Positions 1 to 9,331 of a stretch of 64,000 bases of DNA are shown here, piece by piece (the first letter of the stretch is position 1; each line of letters begins with the position of its first letter). The position numbers and the translations under genes are program-made. The notes beneath the pieces are model-generated. The model saw nothing but the letters and a program-made list of their open reading frames with translations, had not been told where the DNA came from and ran no database searches. Source of the DNA: Dolichospermum flos-aquae CCAP 1403/13F (GTDB lineage: Bacteria > Cyanobacteriota > Cyanobacteriia > Cyanobacteriales > Nostocaceae); contig NZ_CP051206.1 in the NCBI RefSeq assembly GCF_012516395.1, positions 620,001-684,000 of the forward strand, given 5' to 3'.

Positions 1-1
1 T

Positions 2-373
2 GTGACTTTAGTGCAGTTGTTGGAAACTTTAGACCAAGGGAAACTGTTTCGCTACGTTTCTATGCAAGATGAGGAGACATTATCTCAATGGGGGATTACC
101 TCGACAGATTGTCAACAGGGGATGATTTTAATTGATGGTAATGCTACAGAAAGACGTTGGCAAGGTAGTAATGCTGCTGAGGAAATTGGACGACTATTAC
201 CTTTGGGTAGTATATTTGTGGATGCGTATCGGGCATTACCGGGGATGAAATGGGCAGGAGATAGGTTTTATGAACAAATTCGGGATAATCGTTATACATT
301 GTTTGGTAAGCGTTCCCAAACCTATCAATCACCATACTGTGTAGATGGTAGTTGCAAAACTGATAACGAGTAA
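2..373 (+). CDS. DCC family thiol-disulfide oxidoreductase-like protein (DUF393), 5'-truncated
   Basis: The frame is open from the first bases, so the true start and probably the N-terminal DxxCxxC segment lie outside the window. What remains, 123 residues, resembles the C-terminal part of DCC (DUF393) proteins: a segment with a gluconate-like ATERRWQGSNA stretch, then LPLGSIFVDAYRALPG, and the typical ending IRDNRYTLFGKRSQ. The family is predicted to be redox-active but is poorly characterised. The identification rests on the tail only, so it is moderate. Confidence 0.6.
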   Translation: MTLVQLLETLDQGKLFRYVSMQDEETLSQWGITSTDCQQGMILIDGNATERRWQGSNAAEEIGRLLPLGSIFVDAYRALPGMKWAGDRFYEQIRDNRYTLFGKRSQTYQSPYCVDGSCKTDNE

Positions 374-470
374 TATTGAGCCTGACCCTGATTTAGTACA
401 TAAGTTCTAGTATGTAAGAATATAAACCTCTTTTCTGAGTAATTCCTGCCATTTTTGCATTTATATCCTA

Positions 471-503
471 AAATATTGTTAACCTTTAAAGTTAACAATA
501 TTT
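471..503. promoter_or_regulatory. Perfect 13-bp inverted repeat, probable toxin-antitoxin operator
   Basis: AAATATTGTTAAC (471-483), a 7-nt spacer, then its exact reverse complement GTTAACAATATTT (491-503). It ends 16 bases before the toxin ATG at 520. Type II antitoxins normally repress their own operon through a palindrome in this position, so this is the likely operator for the HTH domain of the downstream protein. It could also fold as an RNA hairpin in the leader. Confidence 0.65.
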
Positions 504-519
504 ATAGAACCGTGATAGA

Positions 520-861
520 ATGGATATTGTATTCGAGAGTAGCAAGTTTGAAGAAGAGTGCAATAACCAACGGCTTTTAGTGAAAAATCATGGTGCAGAT
601 AGAGCTAAACGTATCAGAAAACGGCTAGATCATTTGCGTTACTATGCCAACGTGCTTGAAGATATGCGAAATCTCCCCGGACGTTGCCACGAATTAATTC
701 ATGATCGAGCAGGTCAATTAGCACTCGATTTGGATCATCCATATCGGCTTATATTTGAGCCAGCAGATGAACCAATTCCTACCAAATCAGATGGTGGTCT
801 CGACTGGAATCAAGTAACTGCCGTGAGAATAATCGGCGTGGAGAATTATCATGGAAAGTAA
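520..861 (+). CDS. HigB/RelE-like toxin (plasmid killer family)
   Basis: 113 residues, in the 90-115 range of HigB/RelE/ParE toxins, which are ribosome-dependent mRNA interferases or gyrase poisons. It has the compact pattern of a helical N-terminus rich in Arg/Lys (RAKRIRKRLDHLRYYANV), then NLPGRCHELIHDRAGQLALDL and a C-terminal strand YRLIFEP...AVRIIGVENYHGK, as in HigB-like killer proteins. It overlaps the downstream antitoxin gene by 11 bp and is translated first, the usual HigBA order. Activity cannot be judged from sequence. Confidence 0.75.
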   Translation: MDIVFESSKFEEECNNQRLLVKNHGADRAKRIRKRLDHLRYYANVLEDMRNLPGRCHELIHDRAGQLALDLDHPYRLIFEPADEPIPTKSDGGLDWNQVTAVRIIGVENYHGK

Positions 862-1966
862 GATCCAAAATCGGTACAATCCAGATTACGTTTCTCCTCC
901 GGGGGATACCCTTTTGGAAGTTCTGGAAGATAGGGATATGACCCAAGCAGAACTAGCGGAACGGACAGGAAGACCAAAAAAAACAATTAATGAAATTATT
1001 AAGGGTAAAGCTGCAATTACGCCAGAAACAGCATTACAGCTAGAACTAGTATTCAATATTCCAGCTAGTTTTTGGAACAATCACGAACGACGTTACCGCG
1101 AGTTTTTAGCACAACAGGAAGAAAAAAAGCGTTTAGCAAAACAAGTACCCTGGCTGAAAGAAATTCCTGTGACAGCCATGATTAAATCTGGCTGGATTCG
1201 CCGGTGTGGGGATAAAGTGGAGCAACTGCGGGAACTGCTAAATTTTTTCGCAGTCGCCTCCCCTGAACAATGGGAGGGTATATGGTTGAATAATCATATA
1301 GAGTTTCGTAAATCTCAAGCATTTCAAAGCGACGCTGGAGCTATATCTGCTTGGTTACGTCGTGGAGAAATAGAAGCATCTAAAATTGCTTGCGCTCCCT
1401 ACAATGCAACCAATTTTAGGGAAGCATTGCGAAAAATCCGTGCTTTAACTGTGGAACTACCAGAAATCTTCCAACCAAAAGTAGTACAGTTGTGTGCAGA
1501 AGCTGGTGTTGCTGTGGTTTTTGTGCCAGAACTTCCGAAAACACGAACTAGTGGTGCAACTCATTGGTTGAATGCTGACAAAGCACTCATTCAACTCAGT
1601 TTGCGGTATAAAACTGATGATCATTTGTGGTTTACATTCTTCCACGAAGCCGGTCACATTTTACTACATGGGAAGCGGGATTTCTTTCTTGAGGGAACAG
1701 GTGTTGTCTCTGTTGAGGATCAAGAAAAAGAGAATGAAGCTAACAAGTTCTCTGCGGATATACTCATTCCACCTGGAGATTTAAAACGATTTTTGGCATC
1801 AATCTCAAAAATTAGTCAAGTAAATATTATCCAGTTTGCTAATGAAATTGGTATTGCACCGGGGATTGTCGTTGGGAGACTTCAACATGATGGACTTTTA
1901 CCTCCTAGCCATTGTAATGATTTAAAGCAAAGGTGGGAATGGGCTTTAGATGAGCAGAAAAACTAA
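851..1966 (+). CDS. HigA-type XRE antitoxin fused to ImmA/IrrE (M78) metallopeptidase domain
   Basis: 371 residues in two parts. Residues about 15-80 form an XRE/HigA helix-turn-helix (DMTQAELAERTGRPKKTINE...GKAAITPETALQLELVF). Residues about 215-330 form an ImmA/IrrE-type peptidase with the zinc motif HEAGH (FFHEAGHILLHGK). The HTH should neutralise or repress the HigB-like toxin and bind the palindrome upstream. The peptidase part is found in many long antitoxins and may control the antitoxin's own stability. The start overlaps the toxin gene, implying translational coupling. Confidence 0.85.
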   Translation: MESKIQNRYNPDYVSPPGDTLLEVLEDRDMTQAELAERTGRPKKTINEIIKGKAAITPETALQLELVFNIPASFWNNHERRYREFLAQQEEKKRLAKQVPWLKEIPVTAMIKSGWIRRCGDKVEQLRELLNFFAVASPEQWEGIWLNNHIEFRKSQAFQSDAGAISAWLRRGEIEASKIACAPYNATNFREALRKIRALTVELPEIFQPKVVQLCAEAGVAVVFVPELPKTRTSGATHWLNADKALIQLSLRYKTDDHLWFTFFHEAGHILLHGKRDFFLEGTGVVSVEDQEKENEANKFSADILIPPGDLKRFLASISKISQVNIIQFANEIGIAPGIVVGRLQHDGLLPPSHCNDLKQRWEWALDEQKN

Positions 1967-1975
1967 TTATTTTTT

Positions 1976-2404
1976 TTACTCACTCGGCCGATTAAACACC
2001 TCTAAAATTTGCCGACAAACCTGTTTAAGCTTTTCCCCAACTTCAGCCGAGGGTGCAGAGTCACCGACAAAACTCCAAGTTTCAACGGTAGAAAGTCGCC
2101 AAACTTCCCCACTGTGATCAAATCCAGCAGCTTCGACACCAATGGCGCGACGGTGATTATTGATAGGATCTTGATAAAATCGGATTTGAATTAAAATACT
2201 GCGACAGCGCCAAGATTTGCTGATACCAGGAAAGTGAAAACCAATGTCTATGGAATCTGGATCTACTAATTCTCTGGTTTCTGGGTCATTGTGCCAGGGT
2301 TTAAGATCGGATTTGACATCAGGAAATTCATATTTAAATAAATTTACTACTGTAGCAATTTTGCTGGCAAATTCTAGGTTTGTGGCTTGTTCGGCTGCGT
2401 TCAC
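1976..2404 (-). CDS. Conserved hypothetical protein
   Basis: 142 residues with a GTG start preceded by GAGGAG at good spacing. No signal peptide or membrane segment is seen. The sequence is mixed alpha/beta with a WRCRSILIQIRF core strand and EAAGFDHSGEVWRLSTVETW. I do not recognise a family with known function; it reads like a small soluble cyanobacterial protein. It converges with the antitoxin gene, leaving 9 bp between the two stops. Confidence 0.6.
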   Translation of the reverse strand: MNAAEQATNLEFASKIATVVNLFKYEFPDVKSDLKPWHNDPETRELVDPDSIDIGFHFPGISKSWRCRSILIQIRFYQDPINNHRRAIGVEAAGFDHSGEVWRLSTVETWSFVGDSAPSAEVGEKLKQVCRQILEVFNRPSE

Positions 2405-2542
2405 TCAATAATACTCCTCTATTCGCTTGGTCTGTGGGGAAGATCAAGACAGAAAAACCTAAGTTAATTGTAACGGTTCATTACATAGCGATCTAAAATA
2501 ACACTGTTAATCTGTAAACAAATAAAAAATTAATTTTCATCT

Positions 2543-2995
2543 ATGGTGCGTCAACGTTCTATTTTTTCACTGATTTTTGGATTATTAGCCACATTTTTGA
2601 TTAGTTGTGGTGGTCCTACTGTTGCTACTGTACCACCATCTTATACAGCAGCGGAAGTTGCCAAAATTCAGGAATATGTTCCCGGAATTCAGATGGTGCG
2701 CGATCGCTCTTCAGAACTGAAAAACCTCATTTCTAAGGGTGAATGGGTGAAAGTGGGTAATTTTATCCACGGACCAATGACAGAAGCTAGGTTAAATATG
2801 ACTTATATCATTCCTAACCTAGCCAAACAAAACCAAGCCACAGCTCGACAAATCAGCAAAGATTTGTTGAATGACTTAGTAAGAATTGATCAAGCTGCTA
2901 CTGCGAGCAATACTAGCCTAGCTGCGAGTAAATACAAAGAAGCTTTTGCAGATATTGACAAATTCTTAGAACTAGTTCCTGAAAAGAGTAGCTAA
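2543..2995 (+). CDS. psbQ: Photosystem II protein PsbQ, lumenal lipoprotein
   Basis: 150 residues. The N-terminus is a lipoprotein signal (hydrophobic SLIFGLLATFLISCGG with lipobox LISC), so the mature protein should be anchored to the lumenal face of thylakoids. The rest is the four-helix PsbQ domain (YTAAEVAKIQEYVPGIQMVRD...WVKVGNFIHGPMTEAR...FLELVP). Cyanobacterial PsbQ stabilises the oxygen-evolving complex and PSII dimers. Length matches the family. It stands alone here, preceded by an AT-rich promoter region. Confidence 0.9.
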   Translation: MVRQRSIFSLIFGLLATFLISCGGPTVATVPPSYTAAEVAKIQEYVPGIQMVRDRSSELKNLISKGEWVKVGNFIHGPMTEARLNMTYIIPNLAKQNQATARQISKDLLNDLVRIDQAATASNTSLAASKYKEAFADIDKFLELVPEKSS

Positions 2996-3034
2996 GAGAG
3001 GAGTCACCGAGTCAGGAGTCACCGAGTCAGGAGG
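2996..3034. repeat. Short tandem repeat, GAGTCA(CC/GG) type
   Basis: Tandem GAGTCACCGAGTCAGGA units directly after the psbQ stop codon, followed by a purine-rich AGAAAGAAG run. It is related to the GGAGTCA heptamer repeats in the rpo spacers of this window and matches the STRR class known in heterocystous cyanobacteria. Confidence 0.7.
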
Positions 3035-3178
3035 AAGAAAGAAGAAGAAAGAAATTTCTCCCCTGTTCCCTGTTCCCTGCTTCATTTCGAGTCTTGAATC
3101 ACAAAATGCTAGGGTGATGGAGTGATAGGGTGGAAAAGAAGACTTTTGATTCTTCACCTCTGACTCCTAGCAAAAACC

Positions 3179-3646
3179 GTCAGTAACCCAGCCCTGAAGG
3201 GACTGAGCTTGCAAGAGTAATCAAACAAGCTGTACTGACCAGACCACCCTGAGCTTAGTCTCATGGTAGCCGTTATTTGAGTCACGACACCTGGGAATGC
3301 GTTGCTAGTTCCCCGCTCTGTCGCTTGTGATTAAACAGTTCTAAGGTCACTGGAACAGTGTTGCAAGCTCAAGCAAGCTCTTATAACTGGTCGTTCGCGC
3401 CAGCGTGCCGGAGGCATCTAGCTAACATTACCCCAGAAATGGGAGGCTCTTTGGAGCAAAACATTATGCGTACAGAGTTGGGAATTTTGAATCGGTAATT
3501 GTCCCGTTGAAAGTACATCACAAGAGTACCCCGAATTTCCCAACTCCAAGGCGGTAATGAAAAAATATTCAAGGTGGTTAAAACCGCTCGTGTCGCTTTC
3601 CTCTCAGCACTGAAGTGTCTGAGTTTCCCACTTACCGGGTATTCTT
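3179..3646 (+). mobile_element. HEARO-like (IscB omega-RNA type) structured repeat, copy 1, ORF-less
   Basis: A 468-bp element matching, as inverted repeat, the copy at 29409-29851. The 5' end folds: GTCAGTA (3179-3185) pairs with TACTGAC (3233-3239) and encloses two hairpins. A further hairpin and conserved unpaired stretches follow. No nuclease ORF is present. It ends immediately before ATGAAT, the start of the next gene. HEARO RNAs, now known as omega-RNAs of IscB nucleases, are reported in cyanobacteria and to insert before ATGA or GTGA. Assignment to HEARO is inference; that it is a structured dispersed repeat is seen directly. Confidence 0.55.
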
Positions 3647-4804
3647 ATGAATATAGTAATTATCGGCTGTGGTGTGGTTGGGGCGGCGATCGCCTATGAA
3701 CTCAGCCAAGTTAAAGGTTTAAACATCACCGTTTTCGAGCAAAAACAACCTGCACAAGGTTCTACCAGCGCTGCCCTCGGTGTTTTAATGGGCATAATCA
3801 GTAGTAAAACCAAGGGTATTGCTTGGCGAATGCGACAAAATAGCATCCAACGCTATGAAACTTTGATTCCTGAATTAGAAGGGATTACAGGGCGAAAAAT
3901 CCCTTGTAACCGTCAAGGAATCGTGATGCTGTTGTCAGAAAATTTAGAACACCCCTTAGAAAGTGGGGTTGAGGTGCTTTCAGAATGGGAACAACTGCGG
4001 GAAATTCGCCAATCTCAAGGTTGGGAATTGCAAGTTTGGGATCAAAAACAACTGCAAAAATATTGTCCCCAAGTTAGTGATCCGCAAATTATTGGTGCTG
4101 TCTATTCTCCCCAAGACTTACAACTAAATGCTACAGCTTTAACTTTAGCCTTAGTAGATGCAGCCCAACGCAATGGTGTAAAATTCAAATTTGGTGTATC
4201 TGTGACGGGAACAGAAACCCCACCTCCACCACCCCCAACTCCTTTACACATCAAAAAAGGATTGGGAGAACCACATAAATGTAATTTTATTGAAACTACA
4301 GAGGGCGAAGTTACCGCTGATTGGTTTATCATGTCTGCGGGTTTAGGTTCAACGGCCTTAACTGCACAATTAGATCAAATGGTGAATATCCGTCCGGTGC
4401 TGGGACAAGCTTTATATTTAAGTTTAGGACGGACTTTAGGCAATCCTGATTTTCAACCGGTGATTACTGGTAATGATGTGCATATTGTACCAATGGGAAA
4501 TGGTGATTATTGGATAGGAGCAACGGTAGAATTTCCTGATGATGAAGATCAAATATCTCCAAGTCAAGAATTATTGGATGCTGTCAGACAACAAGCGATC
4601 GCATTTATCCCAGATTTAGCCGCAGCTAAGGTTCTCCGCACTTGGTCAGGATTGCGCCCTCGTCCCGAAGGCAGACCAGCGCCAGTAATTGATAAGTTAC
4701 CGGGTTTTACGAACGTTCTTCTGGCTACGGGACACTATCGCAATGGTGTTTTACTCGCACCAGCCACAGCCACAGCGATTCGGGAAATAATTGTACCCCA
4801 ATAA
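3647..4804 (+). CDS. FAD-dependent oxidoreductase, glycine oxidase/ThiO-like (DAO family)
   Basis: 385 residues. The N-terminal Rossmann motif IIGCGVVGAAIAYEL binds FAD, followed by a DAO-family body and the C-terminal WSGLRPRPEGRPAPVID...GHYRNGVLLAPATA, typical of glycine oxidase/ThiO proteins. ThiO supplies the imine of glycine for thiazole synthesis, but the family also includes other amino-acid oxidases and no thi gene is adjacent. Residues about 190-212 hold a proline-rich insert (six prolines, then a Lys/Gly stretch). The start codon lies directly against the HEARO-like element, so its native leader has been displaced. Confidence 0.75.
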   Translation: MNIVIIGCGVVGAAIAYELSQVKGLNITVFEQKQPAQGSTSAALGVLMGIISSKTKGIAWRMRQNSIQRYETLIPELEGITGRKIPCNRQGIVMLLSENLEHPLESGVEVLSEWEQLREIRQSQGWELQVWDQKQLQKYCPQVSDPQIIGAVYSPQDLQLNATALTLALVDAAQRNGVKFKFGVSVTGTETPPPPPPTPLHIKKGLGEPHKCNFIETTEGEVTADWFIMSAGLGSTALTAQLDQMVNIRPVLGQALYLSLGRTLGNPDFQPVITGNDVHIVPMGNGDYWIGATVEFPDDEDQISPSQELLDAVRQQAIAFIPDLAAAKVLRTWSGLRPRPEGRPAPVIDKLPGFTNVLLATGHYRNGVLLAPATATAIREIIVPQ

Positions 4805-4810
4805 GAATAA

Positions 4811-4841
4811 GATCCCCGACTTCTTAAAGAAGTCGGGGATC
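4811..4841. terminator. Bidirectional terminator-like palindrome
   Basis: GATCCCCGACTTCTT followed by AAGAAGTCGGGGATC, a near-perfect 15-bp stem between two convergent genes. A close relative sits at 27722-27752 between another convergent pair, so this is a dispersed palindrome that probably serves as a terminator in both directions. Confidence 0.65.
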
Positions 4842-4879
4842 TGCCAGTTCATCAGTACCCATTACCTGATGACTAGATT

Positions 4880-7800
4880 TTATTCATCATCAAAGTCTTC
4901 ATCATCTTCCTCATCTTCATCTTCCTCAAAATCTTCATCATCTTCAACAACAATATCGCTAATTTCATCAGCAATTAAATCATCATCATCATCTAAAATC
5001 AGTCTTTCCCCTATCTTGCTACCAAAAGCACCATCTCCCATTCCCGGTGCATCCAAATTATAGAGTTTCGCTGTCCGGTCATCTAACACCATGTCCAATG
5101 GGTCATCAACCTCATCCAGCACCCCACTACCCGGCTCTATCACGTAATCATCAATCACCCCCGCTTCCTCATAGGTGTTGTACCCAGTCCCAGCGGGAAT
5201 CAAGCGCCCAATGATCACGTTTTCCTTGAGTCCGCGCAGCCAATCCGATTTGCCCTCAATGGCAGCTTCCGTTAATACCCGCGTGGTTTCCTGGAACGAA
5301 GCCGCAGAGATGAAACTGTCAGTATTCAACGATGCCTTGGTAATCCCCAGCAGCATGGGAGTATATTCCGCTCTAGCCCCACCAGTAATGGACATCGCCT
5401 CATTCACCTGCTCCACCTGCCGCAATTCCACCAACTCACCCGGTAGCATAGTTGTGTCGCCACCGTCATCAATCCGCACCTTATTGGTCATTTGGCGGAC
5501 AATCACCTCGATGTGTTTGTCAGAGATATCAATCCCTTGGGACTGATACACCATCTGCACCTCATTCACCAAAAAGGTCTGCACCTTCTGCAACGCATGA
5601 CTCGCACAAGCATAGACACCATCCTCTGACCCCAAGCTGAAGAATATCTCCAAAATTTCATGGGGATTAGAAGGGCCATCAGTCATTGGTTGTCCAGCCA
5701 CAATCTGCGCCCCGTCAGGAACAATCAAGTTCTGCCCCGGTCCGAGGGGATAGTCGGTCACTGTCCCATTGGCTTCCACAATCTTAATAGAATAGGCCTC
5801 ACGAGTAACAGAAGTCACCTCATCTCCATCCCCGTAGACAATCTTCACTTCCCCCGGACGACGCGCCAAAATACAGCCTTCCTTGGGTTTCCGGGCTTCT
5901 AGCAGTTCCTCAATCCGGGGCAAACCTTGGATAATGTCCCCAGTCTTGGCTCGTTCAAACACCAACAACACCAAATTATCACCCCGTTGCACCAAATCCC
6001 CATCTTCGACCTGTAGCACTGCCCCAGGACTGACTCGGTAAGGACGACCAACGCGGAGAGTAATAGAGTGGGCTGAATTGTCCTTTGTCAGCGATGCACT
6101 GAGCTTGTCGAAGTGTTGTCCGTTGTCCGTTGTTTTATCACTGACCCCTTCGGGGTTCGTCAGTCGCTCATGGGGGAAACCCCCAAGACCGCGCTGACTC
6201 ACCACTGACGACTGACCACTGACGACTTCCACCACCTGACCCGATTCCGCCGCAAATATACCAGGAGCAATTTCGCTGCCTTCCACTACCAAATCTCCCT
6301 TCTTGATATTCGGCAGCACATTCGTACCTATAGTTACCAAATCATTGGGACGCAACACTAAACAACGACGTACTGTTTCTGCTCCCTGCTGCACACCGCG
6401 AACAATTCCCCCTTCCTTACACAATATCTTCGTCCGTGCTACCACAGCCCCAGGTTCAATGGTGTCACCGTCCGCAACTTCCAAATTAGTCTCTGTACTG
6501 CCTTGGGTCGCATCCGCTGTAATGTCGCGCCGCACTACCAAAGACTCCAAAATCACCAACTGTAACCGCTGAATTTCCTCATTTTCAGCATCAGTAATCA
6601 ATTCAATGTCCGCAGCCAAAGGCGAAGCCCCGTGTTCCCCCTCCGTCTCCTGCTCAATCTCCAACACTATCTGTGTCCGCAGCAGTTCCACACCCTCCAC
6701 CGACTTCACCCGCTCTGAATCCTTATAAGGAATCCTTTGCACCGCTCGTAACTGAATGGAGCGCCCTGTATCCTGACTCACCGTCGTTGTCGCTGGCACA
6801 TCAGGGTGGGTTGGCACAGCAAATTCTACCACCGGACGACTCAGCAATGCCGGACCTTCGGGAGTCTCTACGTACTGGATATACCGCAACTCCGTCGCCA
6901 CCATTCCTTGCAATTCTTCACCGGGCTGCAAAAATGTATTGTCATGGGCGATCGCAGTTTCCGGATCATCTACCATCAACAACTCACCCGGTTTCACCAC
7001 CACTTCTCGCAAAATGTCATTCTTTTGGGTAACTTCTACCACCCCACCGGTTTGACAGAAAATGTCTTTGACTACTTCTGTTCCCGCTTCCACATACTGG
7101 CCATCCTCTACCAGCAGCAAGGAAATATCCTTGTTCACTTCATGGGTTTCTTCCGGTATCCACAGCAGCGTCCCCCCCTGCACCACCTCATAGCCTAATT
7201 TGGCTTTCCCTTTCTTCTGTACTTCCACTTGGGCAAATTTCAATAAGCCCCCGGTGGTCGTCCGGTACTGGTCATCAATCAATTCTGCCACTACCTGACC
7301 ATTCTGCACCTTAGTCCCTGGAGTCGCCCGCAAATTAAATACCTGATTATTCGTGGTTGTAATCAAGTAGCTATTCCGCCCTTGGGAACTCTGGACGGTA
7401 ATCGCTGCCTGATCCAATACCACAGAAGCGGTAATAATCTCGATTTCCCGCGTCCCTTTCCCGGGAATGGCTTCTGGTAATCGCACTACGCCTCCATGTA
7501 CCGTTGTCAGCTTAGTTTGCGCCAATACTCCATTGGTAGCGATCGCATCCCCATTCTTGACAATCAACTCCGCCCCTGGCAGCAAGTTATATACGTCCCC
7601 CGATAGAATCCAAATCAAACCGCCTCTAGAAGCAGTAGTAGTGGTATTCCCCTGGCGGTCAGTCTTTGGTTCTGCCACCAGATCCGCAAATTTCACCTCA
7701 CCAGCCAAGTCAGAAGCTACGTCTTTCACGGCTTTTTCTGTATTGGTTCTGGTGGTTCTACCTCCCAGCGCTACCTCAGCCACCAAATGCTCTGCCAATA

Positions 7801-9058
7801 CCTGCTGACCATTGTGAATATATAGAGTTGAACCCTGGGTAACAGCAATTTCCTGACTTTCCCCCGTTCCCGACTTCTTATCGCCCTCAATCGTCAAAGT
7901 CCCGTTGGCTTCCACATACAGGGCATCTTCACCATGACGAGTGCGGTAGGGACGGGTTTGCAATTTGCGAGGAATCTTCACTGTTCCTGCCACCTTAGAC
8001 CGCACCTGTTGGGCAACTTCCCCCGTGAATACGCCTCCAGTGTGGAATGTCCGCATGGTCAACTGCGTCCCTGGTTCGCCAATACTTTGGGCGGCAATAA
8101 TCCCCACAGCTTCACCCAAATCTACCATCTTGGCATGGGCTAAACTCCAACCATAGCAATGCTGACACACTGACCGGGCAGCTTCACAGGTCAAGGGACT
8201 GCGGACTGTTACCTTTTGGACTCCGGATTTTTGGATAGCGATCGCTAAATCATCATCAATGGGCGTATTCCGCAGGGCAATGATTTCCCCTGTGACGGGA
8301 TGCACCACATCTTCACCCACAACCCGACCCATCAACCGCGTCGCTAGTTTAATTAAGATTTTATTCCCTTCGACCATTGCCCCAATGGTTAAGCCCTTAT
8401 TTGTGCCACAGTCAAACTCTCGCACAATCACGTCCTGGGACACATCCACCAACCGCCGGGTCAAGTACCCAGAGTCAGCAGTCCGCAGCGCCGTATCCAC
8501 CAGCCCCTTCCGCGCTCCATAACTAGAAATAATATATTCTGTAACTGTCAAACCTTCTCGGAAGTTGGTTTTAATTGGTAAATCAATAATTTCCCCCTGG
8601 GGATCTGCCATCAGTCCCCGCATCCCCACCAACTGCCGCACCTGGGAAATATTCCCCCGCGCCCCGGAAAAGGCCATCATATACACGGAGTTGAGGGGAT
8701 CTGTTTTCTGGAAATGCACCACCACCTCATCCTTGAGTGCTTCTGAGGTACTGTTCCAAGTATCAATTACCTTCTGAAAACGTTCAACTTCAGTAATTTC
8801 CCCCCGTTGATAGCGTTCCTCCGTTACTAAAATTTCCATCTCTGCTGCTTCCAGCATCTCTTTCTTAGCCGGAGGAATCATCAAATCATCCACACTAATA
8901 GATACTCCGGCTCTGGTAGCATAGCGAAAACCCAATTCCTTGAGTTTATCGGCCATTACTGCCGTCCGCGCTGTTCCATAATGAGTAAAAGACCAAGAAA
9001 TCAGGTCTCTCAACTTAGCTTTGTTTACTACCAGATTCCGAAAAACTGCTTTAGTCAT
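4880..9058 (-). CDS. rpoC2: RNA polymerase beta-prime subunit, C-terminal part (RpoC2)
   Basis: 1392 residues. Cyanobacteria and plastids split beta-prime into RpoC1 and RpoC2. Seen here: the jaw/bridge region with [14 protein letters not shown] (zinc-binding cysteines), the bridge/trigger-loop start [21 protein letters not shown] region near residue 330, a long repetitive sandwich-barrel insertion (SI3), and trigger-loop C-terminal part [17 protein letters not shown]. The tail is very acidic (Asp/Glu run). Between SGQVVEVV and [15 protein letters not shown] lies an extra segment of about 50 residues encoded by an intergenic-type palindromic repeat (6078-6228), which may explain why the protein is somewhat longer than related ones. 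Third gene of rpoB-rpoC1-rpoC2. Confidence 0.97.
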   Translation of the reverse strand: MTKAVFRNLVVNKAKLRDLISWSFTHYGTARTAVMADKLKELGFRYATRAGVSISVDDLMIPPAKKEMLEAAEMEILVTEERYQRGEITEVERFQKVIDTWNSTSEALKDEVVVHFQKTDPLNSVYMMAFSGARGNISQVRQLVGMRGLMADPQGEIIDLPIKTNFREGLTVTEYIISSYGARKGLVDTALRTADSGYLTRRLVDVSQDVIVREFDCGTNKGLTIGAMVEGNKILIKLATRLMGRVVGEDVVHPVTGEIIALRNTPIDDDLAIAIQKSGVQKVTVRSPLTCEAARSVCQHCYGWSLAHAKMVDLGEAVGIIAAQSIGEPGTQLTMRTFHTGGVFTGEVAQQVRSKVAGTVKIPRKLQTRPYRTRHGEDALYVEANGTLTIEGDKKSGTGESQEIAVTQGSTLYIHNGQQVLAEHLVAEVALGGRTTRTNTEKAVKDVASDLAGEVKFADLVAEPKTDRQGNTTTTASRGGLIWILSGDVYNLLPGAELIVKNGDAIATNGVLAQTKLTTVHGGVVRLPEAIPGKGTREIEIITASVVLDQAAITVQSSQGRNSYLITTTNNQVFNLRATPGTKVQNGQVVAELIDDQYRTTTGGLLKFAQVEVQKKGKAKLGYEVVQGGTLLWIPEETHEVNKDISLLLVEDGQYVEAGTEVVKDIFCQTGGVVEVTQKNDILREVVVKPGELLMVDDPETAIAHDNTFLQPGEELQGMVATELRYIQYVETPEGPALLSRPVVEFAVPTHPDVPATTTVSQDTGRSIQLRAVQRIPYKDSERVKSVEGVELLRTQIVLEIEQETEGEHGASPLAADIELITDAENEEIQRLQLVILESLVVRRDITADATQGSTETNLEVADGDTIEPGAVVARTKILCKEGGIVRGVQQGAETVRRCLVLRPNDLVTIGTNVLPNIKKGDLVVEGSEIAPGIFAAESGQVVEVVSGQSSVVSQRGLGGFPHERLTNPEGVSDKTTDNGQHFDKLSASLTKDNSAHSITLRVGRPYRVSPGAVLQVEDGDLVQRGDNLVLLVFERAKTGDIIQGLPRIEELLEARKPKEGCILARRPGEVKIVYGDGDEVTSVTREAYSIKIVEANGTVTDYPLGPGQNLIVPDGAQIVAGQPMTDGPSNPHEILEIFFSLGSEDGVYACASHALQKVQTFLVNEVQMVYQSQGIDISDKHIEVIVRQMTNKVRIDDGGDTTMLPGELVELRQVEQVNEAMSITGGARAEYTPMLLGITKASLNTDSFISAASFQETTRVLTEAAIEGKSDWLRGLKENVIIGRLIPAGTGYNTYEEAGVIDDYVIEPGSGVLDEVDDPLDMVLDDRTAKLYNLDAPGMGDGAFGSKIGERLILDDDDDLIADEISDIVVEDDEDFEEDEDEEDDEDFDDE
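6078..6228 (-). repeat. Palindromic repeat lying in frame inside rpoC2
   Basis: Contains hairpins ACCCCTTCGGGGT and GGGGGAAACCCCC, a CTTCGACAAGCTCAG-type piece, tandem TTGTCCG units and ACTGACCACTGACGAC units. On the coding strand it matches the tatD-rpsT spacer repeat (16409-16498) through GTGAGT(C/T)AGCGCGGTCTTG and the following GGTTTCCCC, and also a piece at 61420-61465. The reading frame stays open throughout. Confidence 0.75.
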
Positions 9059-9086
9059 AATTTTTATTAGTCATTAGTCTTAGTTA

Positions 9087-9330
<244 letters not shown>

Positions 9331-9331
9331 T

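Noticed and set aside
3381..3572. A 63-codon frame conserved in both HEARO-like copies
   Set aside because: The two copies differ mostly by amino-acid-changing substitutions, and the DNA is better explained as structured RNA or element sequence than as a protein gene.
4791..5063. Serine-rich open frame near 4.8-5.1 kb
   Set aside because: It is the antisense reading of the acidic Asp/Glu tail of RpoC2.
4102..8777. Many open frames on the strand opposite rpoC2 and the oxidoreductase
   Set aside because: They mirror strongly conserved coding sequence in other frames, have no family resemblance and no ribosome binding sites.
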